64,000 nt of DNA from Leclercia adecarboxylata (lineage in GTDB: Bacteria; Pseudomonadota; Gammaproteobacteria; Enterobacterales; Enterobacteriaceae). The stretch covers positions 2,604,001 through 2,668,000 of the forward strand of contig LR590464.1 of NCBI GenBank assembly GCA_901472455.1, read 5' to 3'. The notes beneath the pieces were generated by a model. It saw only the letters and a list, made by a program, of their open reading frames with translations, was not told where the DNA came from and did no database searches. Positions 1 through 8,292 of this stretch are shown piece after piece. Numbering within the stretch: position 1 is the first letter of the stretch; every line of letters begins with the position of its first letter. Made by a program: the position numbers and the translations under genes.

Positions 1-1900
1 CGGCGAAAAATTGCCCGCGAATGTGGCCTGGCGGCGCGTATCAAACACCGTCATGCAGATGGCGTTTTCCACCTGACGAAAATCCTGCCGGGTGACAGCG
101 CCCTGATGGAACTCCAGGGGGCGATCGCCAAAAAGCTATAACAGCAAAGGCCAGGAGCTGGTGGAGCGCAACTGGCAGGCGCTGGCGCTGGCGCGGGAAT
201 CGCTGGCGGAGGTGCCGTTGCAGCCGGTTGATGCCCACAGCCCGAACCGCCCACCGGTGGTCTCCGACGCTGCCCCGGACTTTGTCAAAACCGTTACCGC
301 TGCGATGCTGGCGGGCCTGGGTTGATGCCCTGCCTGTCCTCTGCCCTGCCGCCGACGGTACCTGGCCTATGGGTACCACTCGCTGGGAAAAACGCAATAT
401 CGCTGAAGCGATCCCGATCTGGAAAGAGGAGCTGTGTACCCAGTGTAACCACTGCGTGGCGGCCTGCCCGCACTCGGCGATCCGCGCTAAAGTGGTCTCT
501 CCTGAAGCGATGGAGCATGCCCCGGCCAGCCTGCACTCGCTGGATGTAAAATCCCGGGACATGCGCGGCCAGAAATATGTCCTGCAGGTGGCGCCGGAAG
601 ATTGCACCGGCTGTAATCTGTGCGTTGAAGTCTGCCCGGCGAAAGATCGCCAGAACCCGGAGATCAAGGCCATCAATATGATGTCGCGCCCTTGAGCATG
701 TGGAAGAGGAGAAAGTGAATTACGACTTCTTCCTCGACCTGCCGGAAATCGATCGCAACAGCCTCGAGCGTATTGATATCCGTACCTCGCAGCTGATCAC
801 CCCGCTGTTCGAATACTCTGGCGCCTGTTCCGGCTGCGGCGAAACGCCATATATCAAGCTGCTGACCCAGCTGTATGGCGACCGGATGCTGATCGCTAAC
901 GCCACTGGCTGTTCGTCGATCTATGGCGGCAAACCTGCCATCCCACACCTTACACCACCGATGCCAAATGGCCGCGGGCCAGCATGGGCGAACTCGCTGT
1001 TTGAAGATAACGCCGAGTTTGGTCTGGGCTTCCGCCTGACGGTCGATCAGCACCGTGTGCGCGTGATGCGACTGCTGGAACAGTTTGCCGACCGGATCCC
1101 GGCTGAGTTGAATTAGCGCCCTGCACAGCGAGGCGACACCTGACCTACGTCGCCAGCAGGTGGCGGAACTGCGCCAGCATCTGACTGGGGTGGAAGGGGC
1201 AGAACAGCTGTTAACCGATGCCGATGCCCTGGTCGAGAAATCGATCTGGTTGATTGGCGGTGACGGCTGGGCCTATGACATTGGCTTTGGCGGACTGGAT
1301 CATGTTCTCAGCCTGACCGAGAACGTCAATATTCTGGTGCTGGATACCCAGTGTTACTCCAACACCGGCGGCCAGGCGTCAAAAGCCACTCCGCTGGGGG
1401 CGGTAACCAAATTTGGCGAGCACGGTAAACGTAAGGCGCGCAAAGATTTAGGGGTCAGCATGATGATGTACGGTCATGTGTATGTGGCGCAAATCTCGTT
1501 AGGGGCGCAGCTCAACCAGACGGTGAAAGCGATTCAGGAGGCAGAAGCTTATCCTGGCCCATCGCTGATTATCGCCTACAGCCCTTGCGAGGAGCATGGC
1601 TACGATCTGGCGCTGAGTCACGATCAGATGCGCCAGCTGACGGCCACCGGCTTCTGGCCGCTGTACCGCTTCGACCCGCGTCGTGCAGATGAGGGTAAAC
1701 TGCCGCTGGCGCTGGACTCCCGACCACCGTCAGATGCGCTGGCAGAAACGTTGATGCAGGAGCAACGCTTCCGCCGCCTCAACGCCCAACAGCCTGAAGT
1801 GGCCGAGCAGCTGTGGAAAGATGCTGCGGCCGATCTGCAAAAACGCTACGACTTCCTGGCGCAGTTAGCCGGAAAAGCCGAAAAAACGGCCAGCGAATAA
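1..1900 (+). CDS. nifJ: Pyruvate:flavodoxin/ferredoxin oxidoreductase, 3' part (frameshifted)
   Basis: C-terminal half of the NifJ/YdbK pyruvate oxidoreductase, which converts pyruvate and CoA to acetyl-CoA and CO2 and passes electrons to flavodoxin or ferredoxin. The 5' part lies outside the window. Two [4Fe-4S] ferredoxin motifs are visible: CTQCNHCVAACP from about 433 and CTGCNLCVEVCP from about 604. The thiamine-diphosphate domain follows (EYSGACSGCGETPY near 820, GGDGWAYDIGFGG near 1257) and the protein ends at the TAA at 1898-1900. The reading frame breaks several times (about 45, 75, 138, 325, 345, 690, 935 and 1112), usually by one base in a short run, and the translation on both sides matches E. 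coli YdbK almost residue for residue. I therefore read it as one functional gene with consensus errors, but a real pseudogene is not excluded from sequence alone. Confidence 0.93.
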
Positions 1901-1908
1901 CCTATTAC

Positions 1909-1934
1909 AGCCCGGCATGTCCGGGCTTTTTATT
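1909..1934 (+). terminator. Rho-independent terminator of nifJ
   Basis: Nine bases after the nifJ stop there is a 7-bp perfect GC-rich stem (AGCCCGG / CCGGGCT) with a 5-base loop, followed by TTTTATT on the plus strand. It lies back to back with the micC terminator that serves the other strand. Confidence 0.85.
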
Positions 1935-1940
1935 GGCTAT

Positions 1941-2054
1941 AAAAAAACCCGCCAGTAATGTACTGGCGGGCGATCCTGTTTAGCAATAAATAACAGATGT
2001 GGAATCTGAACGTATTTATTAAATAAATGGATAAAAATACTGCAGGCATATAAC
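1941..2054 (-). ncRNA. micC: MicC small regulatory RNA
   Basis: MicC is an Hfq-dependent sRNA that represses the porin OmpC; in E. coli it lies between nifJ(ydbK) and ompN and is divergent from ompN. Here the minus strand starts at about 2054 with GTTATATGCC, identical to the first ten bases of E. coli MicC, which is the seed that pairs with the ompC leader. About 85 bases later comes a strong terminator with a 10-bp stem (CCCGCCAGTA / TACTGGCGGG, 1948-1970) and seven U residues. Total length is about 114 nt, against 109 in E. coli. The central part is not conserved with E. coli by eye. A possible promoter lies upstream: TTACTC (2086-2091), an 18-base spacer and TAAACT (2062-2067). Identity rests on position, seed, length and terminator. 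Confidence 0.82.
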
Positions 2055-2301
2055 AGGCCTGAGTTTACTGAGTTTATCGGCAAATGAGTAATTTTTGTTT
2101 TATATACTTTTGATTAATTCATTCACTGAACTTATGACTATTTCACTGGCAGTAAATACTTGAGATTCCACTTAATTGGTAACAATTATGTTTTATCTCT
2201 GGAAGGAAGAGTGATTTAGCATGTGACCACTTTCCAAAGCAGAAAGTTCCACGGAAAGTTTAAAAATATTAAATATAAAAACAGCATAAGGAATAGTCAC
2301 A

Positions 2302-3415
2302 ATGCAAAGAAAAGTACTGGCTCTGATGATCCCTGCGCTTTTAATTGGCAGGCGCAGCACATGCCGCTGAAATTTATAATAAAGACGGCAACAAATTAGA
2401 TCTCTACGGTAAAGTTGACGGTCTGCACTATTTCTCCGACGACAGCGGTGCTGACGGCGACCAGACTTATGTCCGTCTCGGCTTTAAAGGCGAAACCCAA
2501 ATTAACGATATGCTCACCGGTTACGGCCAGTGGGAATATAACATCCAGGCTAACAACACCGAAGGTTCTGACAATCAGTCCTGGACACGTCTGGCGTTTG
2601 CCGGTCTGAAATTTAACCAGTACGGCTCCTTCGATTATGGCCGTAACTACGGCGTTCTGTACGACGTGGAAGGCTGGACCGATATGCTGCCAGAATTCGG
2701 CGGTGACTCTTACAGCAAAGCGGATAACTTTATGACCGGCCGTGCGAACGGTGTGGCGACCTACCGCAACGCTGATTTCTTTGGCATGGTCGAAGGCCTG
2801 AACTTCGCCCTGCAGTATCAGGGGTAACAACGAAGGCAGCGGTAACGGTAACGAAGGCACCAATAACGGCCGTGACGTGCGTCATGAGAACGGCGACGGC
2901 TTCGGCATCTCCACGTCTTACGACTTTGGTATGGGCATCAGCGCAGCCGCCGCCTACGCTTCTTCTGACCGTACTAACGCGCAGATTAACGAAACCAGCG
3001 CAGGCGGCGACAAAGCGGATGCATGGACTACCGGGTCTGAAATATGACGCCAACAACATTTACCTGGCGGCCATGTACTCCGAAACCCGTAACATGACCC
3101 CATACGGCGACCATGATGACGCGGTGGCGGACAAAAACCCAGAACGTTGAAATGACGGCTCAGTACCAGTTTGATTCAGGTCTGCGCCCGGTGGTCTCTT
3201 ACCTGCAATCTAAAGGTAAAGACCTGGGCAACGGTCAGGATGATAAGGATCTGGTTAAATATGCTGAAGTGGGAGCGACTTACTACTTCAACAAAAATAT
3301 GTCCACCTACGTTGATTATAAAATTAACCTGCTGGGACGAAGACGATCAGTTCTACAAAGACAATGGCATCGGCACGATGACATCGTGGCTGTCGGTCTG
3401 GTTTATCAGTTCTGA
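2302..3415 (+). CDS. ompN: OmpN-type general porin (frameshifted)
   Basis: Outer-membrane trimeric porin of the OmpC/OmpF family, closest by eye to E. coli OmpN, and placed next to nifJ and micC as in E. coli. The ATG at 2302 follows an AAGGAA ribosome site and begins a signal peptide ([13 protein letters not shown]...). The mature part starts near [10 protein letters not shown], contains the porin motif [13 protein letters not shown] and the loop-3 region [11 protein letters not shown], and ends with the C-terminal phenylalanine (GLVYQF, stop 3413-3415) needed for BAM-mediated assembly. Each frame break is one extra base in a short run: about 2353 in the signal peptide, 2823, 3035, 3140 and 3337. 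Removing these five bases restores a porin of roughly 370 residues. OmpC/OmpF paralogues are excluded mainly by context. Confidence 0.92.
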
Positions 3416-3422
3416 TGAAAAT

Positions 3423-3454
3423 AGCCCGCGTTACGACGCGGGCTAACATTTTAT
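3423..3454 (+). terminator. Rho-independent terminator of ompN
   Basis: An 8-bp stem AGCCCGCG / CGCGGGCT with a 6-base loop begins seven bases after the ompN stop and is followed by a T-rich stretch (ATTTTATATT). Confidence 0.8.
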
Positions 3455-3603
3455 ATTCTTATCTCTCTTTTTGTATCCGTTCAGATATTCGCTTCTTACT
3501 CTCGCCTCCTTTTGCACACTTTTAGTTGCGCCGCCCTGACCATCTGAGACAAGATAAATCTCATGTCTGCCCGGCTGTAGAGGAATCGCTATTGTGAATC
3601 ATC

Positions 3604-3811
3604 ATGCTGTTTAAATCTTCGCGTATCGCCTCAATTGCCTTATGATAAATGCAACGAAACACTGGAAGTCCGTTTTCGGGATCATAGCACCTGGCAATAT
3701 CAGTCTGTACCAGTGCGGATTTTTAACGATTTTCTGAACGTGGTGTCCAAGGGACGTTTCTATGACGGGGTGGTGAAAGGCAAATTTAAAGCGAAAAAAA
3801 ATTACCTGAAC
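3604..3811 (+). CDS. KTSC-domain small protein (frameshifted)
   Basis: Small protein of about 68 residues matching the KTSC domain, whose biochemical role is unknown. Recognisable features are IASIAYD, TLEVRFRDHSTWQYQSVP, the helix IFNDFLNVV and SKGRFYDGVVKGKF near the end. I place the start at ATG 3604 (MLFKSSRIASIA...), because the family begins with a Ser-x-Ile-x-Ser segment. This needs one extra T near 3640 to be removed. The end is probably just after KAKK, at a TGA near 3811, if one A is dropped from the A8 run near 3795. As written, the downstream frame stays open to 3877 and overlaps the convergent gene. It stands alone, with no operon partner. Confidence 0.6.
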
Positions 3812-3861
3812 GCACATCCTCTGTGCCCATTCCCTGTCCTGATAAATGGCTGCGCTAGCGT

Positions 3862-4271
3862 TCAGGTCTCGCGATAACTCAGCACGCCGGCCACGCCCCC
3901 ACCACCATCATTAGGATGATGACGTCCCTCCATCACCAGTACCTCCGGGAAATCAAACGGCGAAACGCCCTCGATGCATGCGACGTTGACGCCATACTGC
4001 TCAGGATTTGAACGCCGCTGGTGGAAGGTGTAAATCCCGCAGACCGAACAAAAATAGTGTACGGCTGCCTGAGTGTTGAAACGGTATTCGGTCAAACAGT
4101 GACTCTCCCTGAATAATGTTGATCCCGGATAACGGCGCGGAGACCGCGATCGCCCCGCGCATCCGGCAGAACGAGCAGTTGCAGCGCCGGATGGTGTTGA
4201 ACCCGTCCGAGAGTTCAACGGTAAACCTGACCGCGCCGCAGTGGACACTGCGCAGAAACCTTGTTCGCCAT
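3862..4271 (-). CDS. GFA-family (CENP-V/GFA domain) zinc protein (frameshifted)
   Basis: Member of the glutathione-dependent formaldehyde-activating enzyme (GFA) fold family. Most relatives are small zinc-binding proteins without a proven reaction. The C-terminal part is clear: RFNTQAAVHYFCSVCGIYTFHQRRS, then DFPEVLVMEGRHHP. The cysteine pair CSVC is the conserved second zinc ligand motif, and CNCSFC in the N-terminal part supplies the other. The start at 4271 gives MANKVSAQC; two single-base breaks (about 4240 and 4105) interrupt the zinc region. The length after correction, about 136 residues, is normal for the family. Actual GFA activity is not implied. Confidence 0.72.
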
Positions 4272-4364
4272 AACAGACTCCTTCTCCGATAAGCATGACT
4301 TACACGGGCGGCAAAACGCCGCGTACCGGCTAAGTGTAAGCCAGCCTCTCCTGTAGCGCTGTTA

Positions 4365-4876
4365 TCAACGGCGGCTAAATTCCTCCGCGCTCTTTTTCAG
4401 CCAGGCTTCCTGAAAGAGTTGCTCTGAATAGGTGAGTTTCATAACAGGGGCTAAATACGGGGGCATCAAGCTCAATTAAGTCATTTTCATTCTGGTATTT
4501 GGCGTATTTGTCCCCGGCGAAAGAGATCTGTTTTTTCACCGCGACATATTTATGCTCCAGCATACTCTCGACCTCATCAAAGCGGGTTTTATCCAGCTCA
4601 AGCATAATGGCGGTGATCCTGCCCGCCGTATTGAAGATAACCGCGTTATTTTTTTTGCGCCCCTCTAATCCCAGCTCGTTATTCGGAATAGAAAAAATAT
4701 CGCCGTCACTCCACTTACTGCGCCCCTCGTGCTGGGCGGTAGGATAGGCTTTGATAAACTGCTGTAGCGTGGTTTTACCTAATGTCAGCCCCCATCGCCG
4801 TGGTATTTGCCTTTGCGGATGAAAACACTGCTATCAAAACAAAAAGACTTACCAGTAATTGCCACTGTTTACCCAT
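4365..4876 (-). CDS. Secreted protein of unknown function (frameshifted)
   Basis: I do not recognise the family. From ATG 4876, preceded by GAGGTG, the sequence begins with a typical Sec signal peptide (MGKQWQLLVSLFVLIAVF...SAKA) with likely cleavage after residue 23. The mature part, about 145 residues, is charged and helical (TLGKTTLQQFIKAYPTA, MLELDKTRFDEVESMLEHKY, KYAKYQNENDLIELDAP) and ends EQLFQEAWLKKSAEEFSRR. Breaks near 4785 and 4440 are single-base; the flanking frames join smoothly. A periplasmic location is inferred from the signal peptide. It has no obvious operon partner; the GFA gene is 90 bp downstream on the same strand. Confidence 0.55.
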
Positions 4877-5055
4877 CGTTAGCACCTCATCGTATCAGTC
4901 GTGTTTTTGCTGACCATCGTCTTCAGTACCTGTCTCGTCTCTAGCGTACAGAATTGTTCTTCAACAACCTATGCGCCTTTTTAGTGGAGTGAACCAGGTC
5001 GATACAGCACTACTTACTGAGTCGCCGTTATGGTGAAACGGCCGGGGTGCAGGCA

Positions 5056-5084
5056 ATAAAAAGCCACCAGCGAAGGCCGGTGGC
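5056..5084 (-). terminator. Putative terminator for minus-strand small ORFs
   Basis: The stem GCCACC / GGTGGC (5063-5068 and 5079-5084), extended by GC pairs across one mismatch, is followed on the minus strand by a run of five U. It would end a transcript coming from the small ORFs at 5107-5368. Confidence 0.5.
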
Positions 5085-5106
5085 GTGGGCATGAACTCGC
5101 GGTCAG

Positions 5107-5186
5107 CTATTTTTTTGACGGGTTGGGGCTTTTTATCGCCCGACTCCGGGGCCTCGCGTGGGTCATCTTTTTTCAACATACAGCAT
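5107..5186 (-). CDS. Tiny charged ORF (low confidence)
   Basis: GGAGG lies five bases before ATG 5186. With one A removed from the A run near 5170 and one from the A7 near 5112, it would encode about 25 residues (MLYVEKDDPREAP...) rich in Asp, Glu, Lys and Pro. As written it stops after seven codons. The strong ribosome site and the terminator just downstream are the only support. I know no homologue. Confidence 0.28.
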
Positions 5187-5218
5187 GACTACCTCCCGTT
5201 TTCGTGGATGGACTACAA

Positions 5219-5368
5219 CTATAGCGTGTGTTGCGAAAACACAGCCAGGCGGCAAAGGGTAAAAAAACCCATGGAATGGAAGACGATGCGTACTTGCCGG
5301 GGCGTTTGCTGTAAAACGTGCTGACATTCACTGCCGTAATCCGTACCATACACGCCATACTTTTTCAT
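5219..5368 (-). CDS. Small ORF of unknown function (low confidence)
   Basis: ATG 5368 is preceded by AGCAGGTCAAC and opens a 49-codon frame starting MKKYGVYGTDYGSE. A T7 run near 5263 could hide a frameshift, so the C-terminus is uncertain. It lies divergent to ttcA and just upstream of the tiny ORF at 5186. No family is recognised; it may be non-coding. Confidence 0.25.
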   Translation of the reverse strand: MKKYGVYGTDYGSECQHVLQQTPRQVRIVFHSMGFFTLCRLAVFSQHTL

Positions 5369-5445
5369 GTTGACCTGCTGCCCCCCATCGTAACTGTGGG
5401 CCGCCTGGGCGGCTTTAGCCATAAAACGAATTGAGCCACTATTAA

Positions 5446-6385
5446 ATGTCGCAAAATCAAGAAATTACTAAGAAAGACCAGTACAACCTCAACAAACTGC
5501 AAAAGCGTCTGCGCCGCAACGTCGGTGAAAGCCATTGCGGATTTCAACATGATTGAAGAAGGCGACCGCATCATGGTCTGCCTGTCTGGCGGCAAAGACA
5601 GCTACACCCTGCTCGAAATCCTGCGCAATCTTCAGCAAAGCGCACCGGTCAATTTTTCGTTAGTGGCCGTCAACCTGGATCAGAAGCAGCCGGGCTTCCC
5701 GGCGCATATCCTGCCGGAATACCTCGAGAAGCTGGGCGTTGAGTACAAAATTGTCGAAGAGAACACCTACGGCATTGTTAAAGAGAAGATCCCGGAAGGT
5801 AAAACCACCTGGCTCGCTCTGCTCTCGTCTGCGTCGGGCATTCTCTATCGCACGGCCACCGAGCTGGGCGCGACCAAGATTGCGCTCGGTCACCACCGCG
5901 ATGACATCTTACAGACGCTGTTCCTGAATATGTTCTACGGCGGCAAAAATGAAAGGCATGCCACCGAAGCTGATGAGCGACGACGGGAAGCACATTGTGA
6001 TCCGTCCCCTCGCCTACTGCCGCGAAAAGGATATCGAGCGTTTCTCCGAGGCGAAAGCCTTCCCGATCATTCCATGCAACCTGTGCGGGCTCCCAGCCGA
6101 ACCTGCAGCGTCAGGTGATTGGCGATATGTTGCGTGACTGGGATAAACGCTATCCGGGCCGCATCGAGACCATGTTCAGCGCGATGCAGAACGTGGTGCC
6201 TTCGCACCTGAGCGATATCAACCTGTTTGATTTCAAAGGTATTAAGCACGGTTCAGAAGTGGTGAACGGCGGTGATCTGGCATTTGATCGCGAAGAGATC
6301 CCGATGCAGCCAGCCGGCTGGCAGCCCCGAAGAAGATGACACTCAGCTGGATGAGATGCGTCTGAACGTGATTGAAGTGAAGTAA
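5446..6385 (+). CDS. ttcA: tRNA 2-thiocytidine(32) synthetase (frameshifted)
   Basis: TtcA is an ATP-dependent, iron-sulfur enzyme that thiolates cytidine 32 of several tRNAs in the cytoplasm. The PP-loop SGGKDS is at about 5587. The protein continues [19 protein letters not shown] and PCNLCG, the second cysteine pair that holds the [4Fe-4S] cluster. The first pair (CSLC in E. coli) is hidden by an insertion near 5812 and a compensating deletion near 5847. Other single-base breaks are near 5527, 5948, 6088 and 6325; the last codons VIEVK end at 6385. After correction the length, about 311 residues, equals the E. coli protein. The start [19 protein letters not shown] matches E. coli. An essential-like family with so many breaks argues for consensus error. 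Confidence 0.94.
5470..5495. other. Putative empty prophage attachment site in ttcA
   Basis: In E. coli K-12 the Rac prophage is integrated at the 5' end of ttcA. The 26 bases here, codons for KKDQYNLNK, closely resemble the Rac core as I remember it, and the gene continues straight through. The site is therefore unoccupied. Recalled from memory, not aligned. Confidence 0.4.
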
Positions 6386-6391
6386 TTGTTA

Positions 6392-6419
6392 AGCGTCTCA
6401 GCGCCAGCGCTGAGACGCT
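6392..6419. terminator. Hairpin between convergent ttcA and dbpA
   Basis: Long perfect inverted repeat AGCGTCTCAGCG / CGCTGAGACGCT (about 12-13 bp, minimal loop) seven bases after the ttcA stop and 15 bases before the dbpA stop. No clear U-run on either side, so termination would be weak, but its position between convergent genes suggests a shared terminator. Confidence 0.55.
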
Positions 6420-6433
6420 CTCCCCCCGCCCGC

Positions 6434-7809
6434 TTATTTCAGCAGACGAACCTTGCAGTTTTTGCCTTTGATCTTGCCGTTTTGCAGCTGCTTCCAGGCT
6501 TTATGCGCCACCGACTGACGCACCGCCACATACACATGCGCCGGATGCACCGCGATTTTACCAATATCAGCACCGTCCAGCCCGATATCACCCGTCAGCG
6601 CACCTAATACATCACCGGGACGCATTTTGGCTTTTTTCCCGCCATCGATACAGAGCGTGGCCATCTCGGCAGCCAGCGGCACGATGCTGACATTTGCCGG
6701 AGCATCCACCCAGTTCAGTTTGATTTGCAGCATTTCCGCCAGGATGTTAGCGCGCTGCGCCTCTTCCGGTGCGCAGAAGCTGATGGCCAGACCGCTGTTA
6801 CCGGCACGGGCCGTACGGCCGATACGGTGGACGTGAACTTCTGGATCCCACGCCAGCTCGTAATTCACCACCAGTTCCAGGGATTTGATGTCCAGGCCGC
6901 GAGCGGCGACGTCGGTCGCAACCAGCACGCGAGCACTGCCGTTAGCGAAACGCACCAGGGTTTGATCGCGATCGCGCTGTTCGAGGTCGCCATGCAGCGA
7001 CAGCGCGCTCTGACCGGCTTCGGTCAGGGCATCGCACACGGCCTGACAATCTTTTTTGGTGTTACAGAACACTACGCAAGAAGCGGGCTGGTGCACGCTA
7101 AGCAGCTTTTTGCAGTAGCGGAATTTTGCCCCGTTGGGTGGTATCGAAGAACTGCTGTTCGATCGCGGGCAGTGCGTCAACAGTATCAATTTCGATGGCG
7201 ATCGGGTTTTGCTGCACACGGCCGCTGATGGCGGCAATCGCCTCTGGCCAGGTAGCAGAGAAGAGCATGGTTTGACGCGATGGCGGGGCAAAACGGGTCA
7301 CCTCGTCGATGGCCTCGCTAAAGCCCATGTCCAGCATCCGGTCAGCTTCGTCCCAGCACCAGGGTTTGCAGCGCGTCGAGAGAGACCGTCCCCTTTTGCA
7401 GGTGATCGAGCAAACGACCCGGCGTGGCAACGATGATATGCGGCGCATGCTGCAAGGAATCACGCTGGGCGCCGAACGGCTGGCCGCCGCACAGAGTTAA
7501 AATTTTGGTGTTTGGCAGAAAACGTGCCAGACGACGCAACTCAGCCGCGACCTGGTCCGCCAGCTCGCGCGTCGGGCAAAGTACCAGCGACTGCGTCTTA
7601 TAAAGGCTGGCATCAATATGCTGTAACAGCCCAAGACCAAAAGTCGCCGTTTTGCCACTGCCGGTTTTCGCCTGCACACGAACATCACGTCCTTCCAGGA
7701 TCGCTGGCAGGGCGGCAGCTTGTACGGGGGTCATCGTCAGGTAACCCAACTCGTTGAGATTATCGAGTTGGGCGGCAGGCAGTACGTTCAGCGTTGAAAA
7801 AGCAGTCAC
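6434..7809 (-). CDS. dbpA: ATP-dependent RNA helicase DbpA (frameshifted)
   Basis: DEAD-box helicase that acts on hairpin 92 of 23S rRNA during 50S subunit assembly. Motifs in order: Q-motif region LGYLTMTPVQ, Walker A AKTGSGKT, PTRELA, DEADRMLDMGF, SATWPEA, HGDLEQRDRDQTL, ATDVAARGLD and HRIGRTARAG. The C-terminal RNA-binding domain ends KGKNCKVRLLK at 6434. I chose GTG 7809 (MTAFSTLNVLP), which aligns with the E. coli start; the frame is open further upstream, through the small ORF region. Extra single bases near 7345 (inside the DEAD motif) and near 7105 split the frame into three. Corrected length about 457 residues, as in E. coli. Confidence 0.94.
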
Positions 7810-7837
7810 AGTTATTCTCGCGGTAAAAGTCACACAG

Positions 7838-8016
7838 TCAGCAGGCGCGTATCCTCGCAGATCTCTGCCTCTGATGCGACATTTTAATCGGGACTTCATC
7901 CGGCGGCGGGTCCGGCATCGGCTGTGGCGTGGGATCGGCTCGGGTACGGGCACCGGATCGGTAGGTACCGGGTCCGATTGCCGTGTTTGCAGCAGCAGTG
8001 TTAAGAGCATGGTCAT
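7838..8016 (-). CDS. Small proline-rich protein upstream of dbpA (putative)
   Basis: ATG 8016 follows a strong GGAGGG ribosome site. The frame encodes MTMLLTLLLQTRQSDP and then a run of PVP/PEP repeats. If one C is removed near 7922 it continues with Pro, Asp and Glu residues (PMPDPPPDEVPIK) and stops at 7838, for 59 residues. It lies between the fnrS terminator and dbpA and would be co-transcribed with dbpA. No function is known to me. The clean repeat character and the ribosome site support translation; the frame break lowers confidence. Confidence 0.42.
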
Positions 8017-8076
8017 ATTACCCTCCAGAAGAACGGGTTGTCTCTTTTTAGGGTAGTCGCTGCTGGGTAGCAGGCA

Positions 8077-8197
8077 AAAAAAAGCCGACTTATTTAAGTC
8101 GGCGTCGTACGAATCAATTTTGCTATGCAGTAATTCAAAAAAGGAAGTAAGACAATATGGAGCGCAACGCCCATCGCTTGACGTTGCATTCACCTGC
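8077..8197 (-). ncRNA. fnrS: FnrS anaerobic small regulatory RNA
   Basis: FnrS is an Hfq-binding sRNA induced by FNR (and ArcA) without oxygen; it represses mRNAs for aerobic functions such as sodA, sodB and maeA. In E. coli it lies between zntB(ydaN) and dbpA, exactly as here. The minus strand from 8197 begins GCAGGTGAATGC and reads through GATGGGCGTTGCGCTCC and TTACTTCCTTTTTTG almost identically to E. coli. It ends in a terminator with stem GCCGACTTA / TAAGTCGGC (8084-8103) and eight U. Length about 121 nt, against about 122 in E. coli. The FNR box is listed separately. Confidence 0.95.
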
Positions 8198-8232
8198 GGA
8201 AGGAATATTGCACCTTATGGGTAATCAGTTTA

Positions 8233-8246
8233 TTGACTTCGCTCAA
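8233..8246. promoter_or_regulatory. FNR box of the fnrS promoter
   Basis: On the minus strand TTGAG-CGAA-GTCAA matches the FNR consensus TTGAT-N4-ATCAA. Its centre is about 42 bases before the fnrS 5' end at 8197, the class II activator position. A -10-like CAATAT (8205-8210) lies between. This supports anaerobic induction of fnrS. Confidence 0.85.
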
Positions 8247-8292
8247 TTAAAATAGCGTTTCAGGTCTATGGGAACCTCAAAATAGTCTAAAT

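Larger units (their letters stand above)
4877..5445. other. Intergenic stretch with only tiny candidate genes
   Basis: No gene of normal size is recognisable between the secreted orphan and ttcA. On the minus strand two very short reading frames and one terminator-like hairpin can be seen (listed separately). The ttcA promoter must lie in the last 100 bases or so before 5446. Rac-type prophages of E. coli enter the genome at the ttcA end of this stretch; I see no phage gene here. Confidence 0.5.

Noticed and set aside
4299..4340. Nested inverted repeats (CTTACAC / GTGTAAG around GGCG-N6-CGCC) upstream of the GFA gene
   Set aside because: No U-run and no repeat copy elsewhere in the window; could be an operator or chance, so not called.
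5446..6385. Programmed frameshifting in ttcA and other genes
   Set aside because: Breaks are too many, vary in position and affect genes never known to use recoding; consensus error is simpler.
8157..8255. Plus-strand small ORF MERNAHRLTLHSP... with a GGAAG site
   Set aside because: It is antisense to most of the FnrS sRNA, whose sequence conservation explains the open frame.
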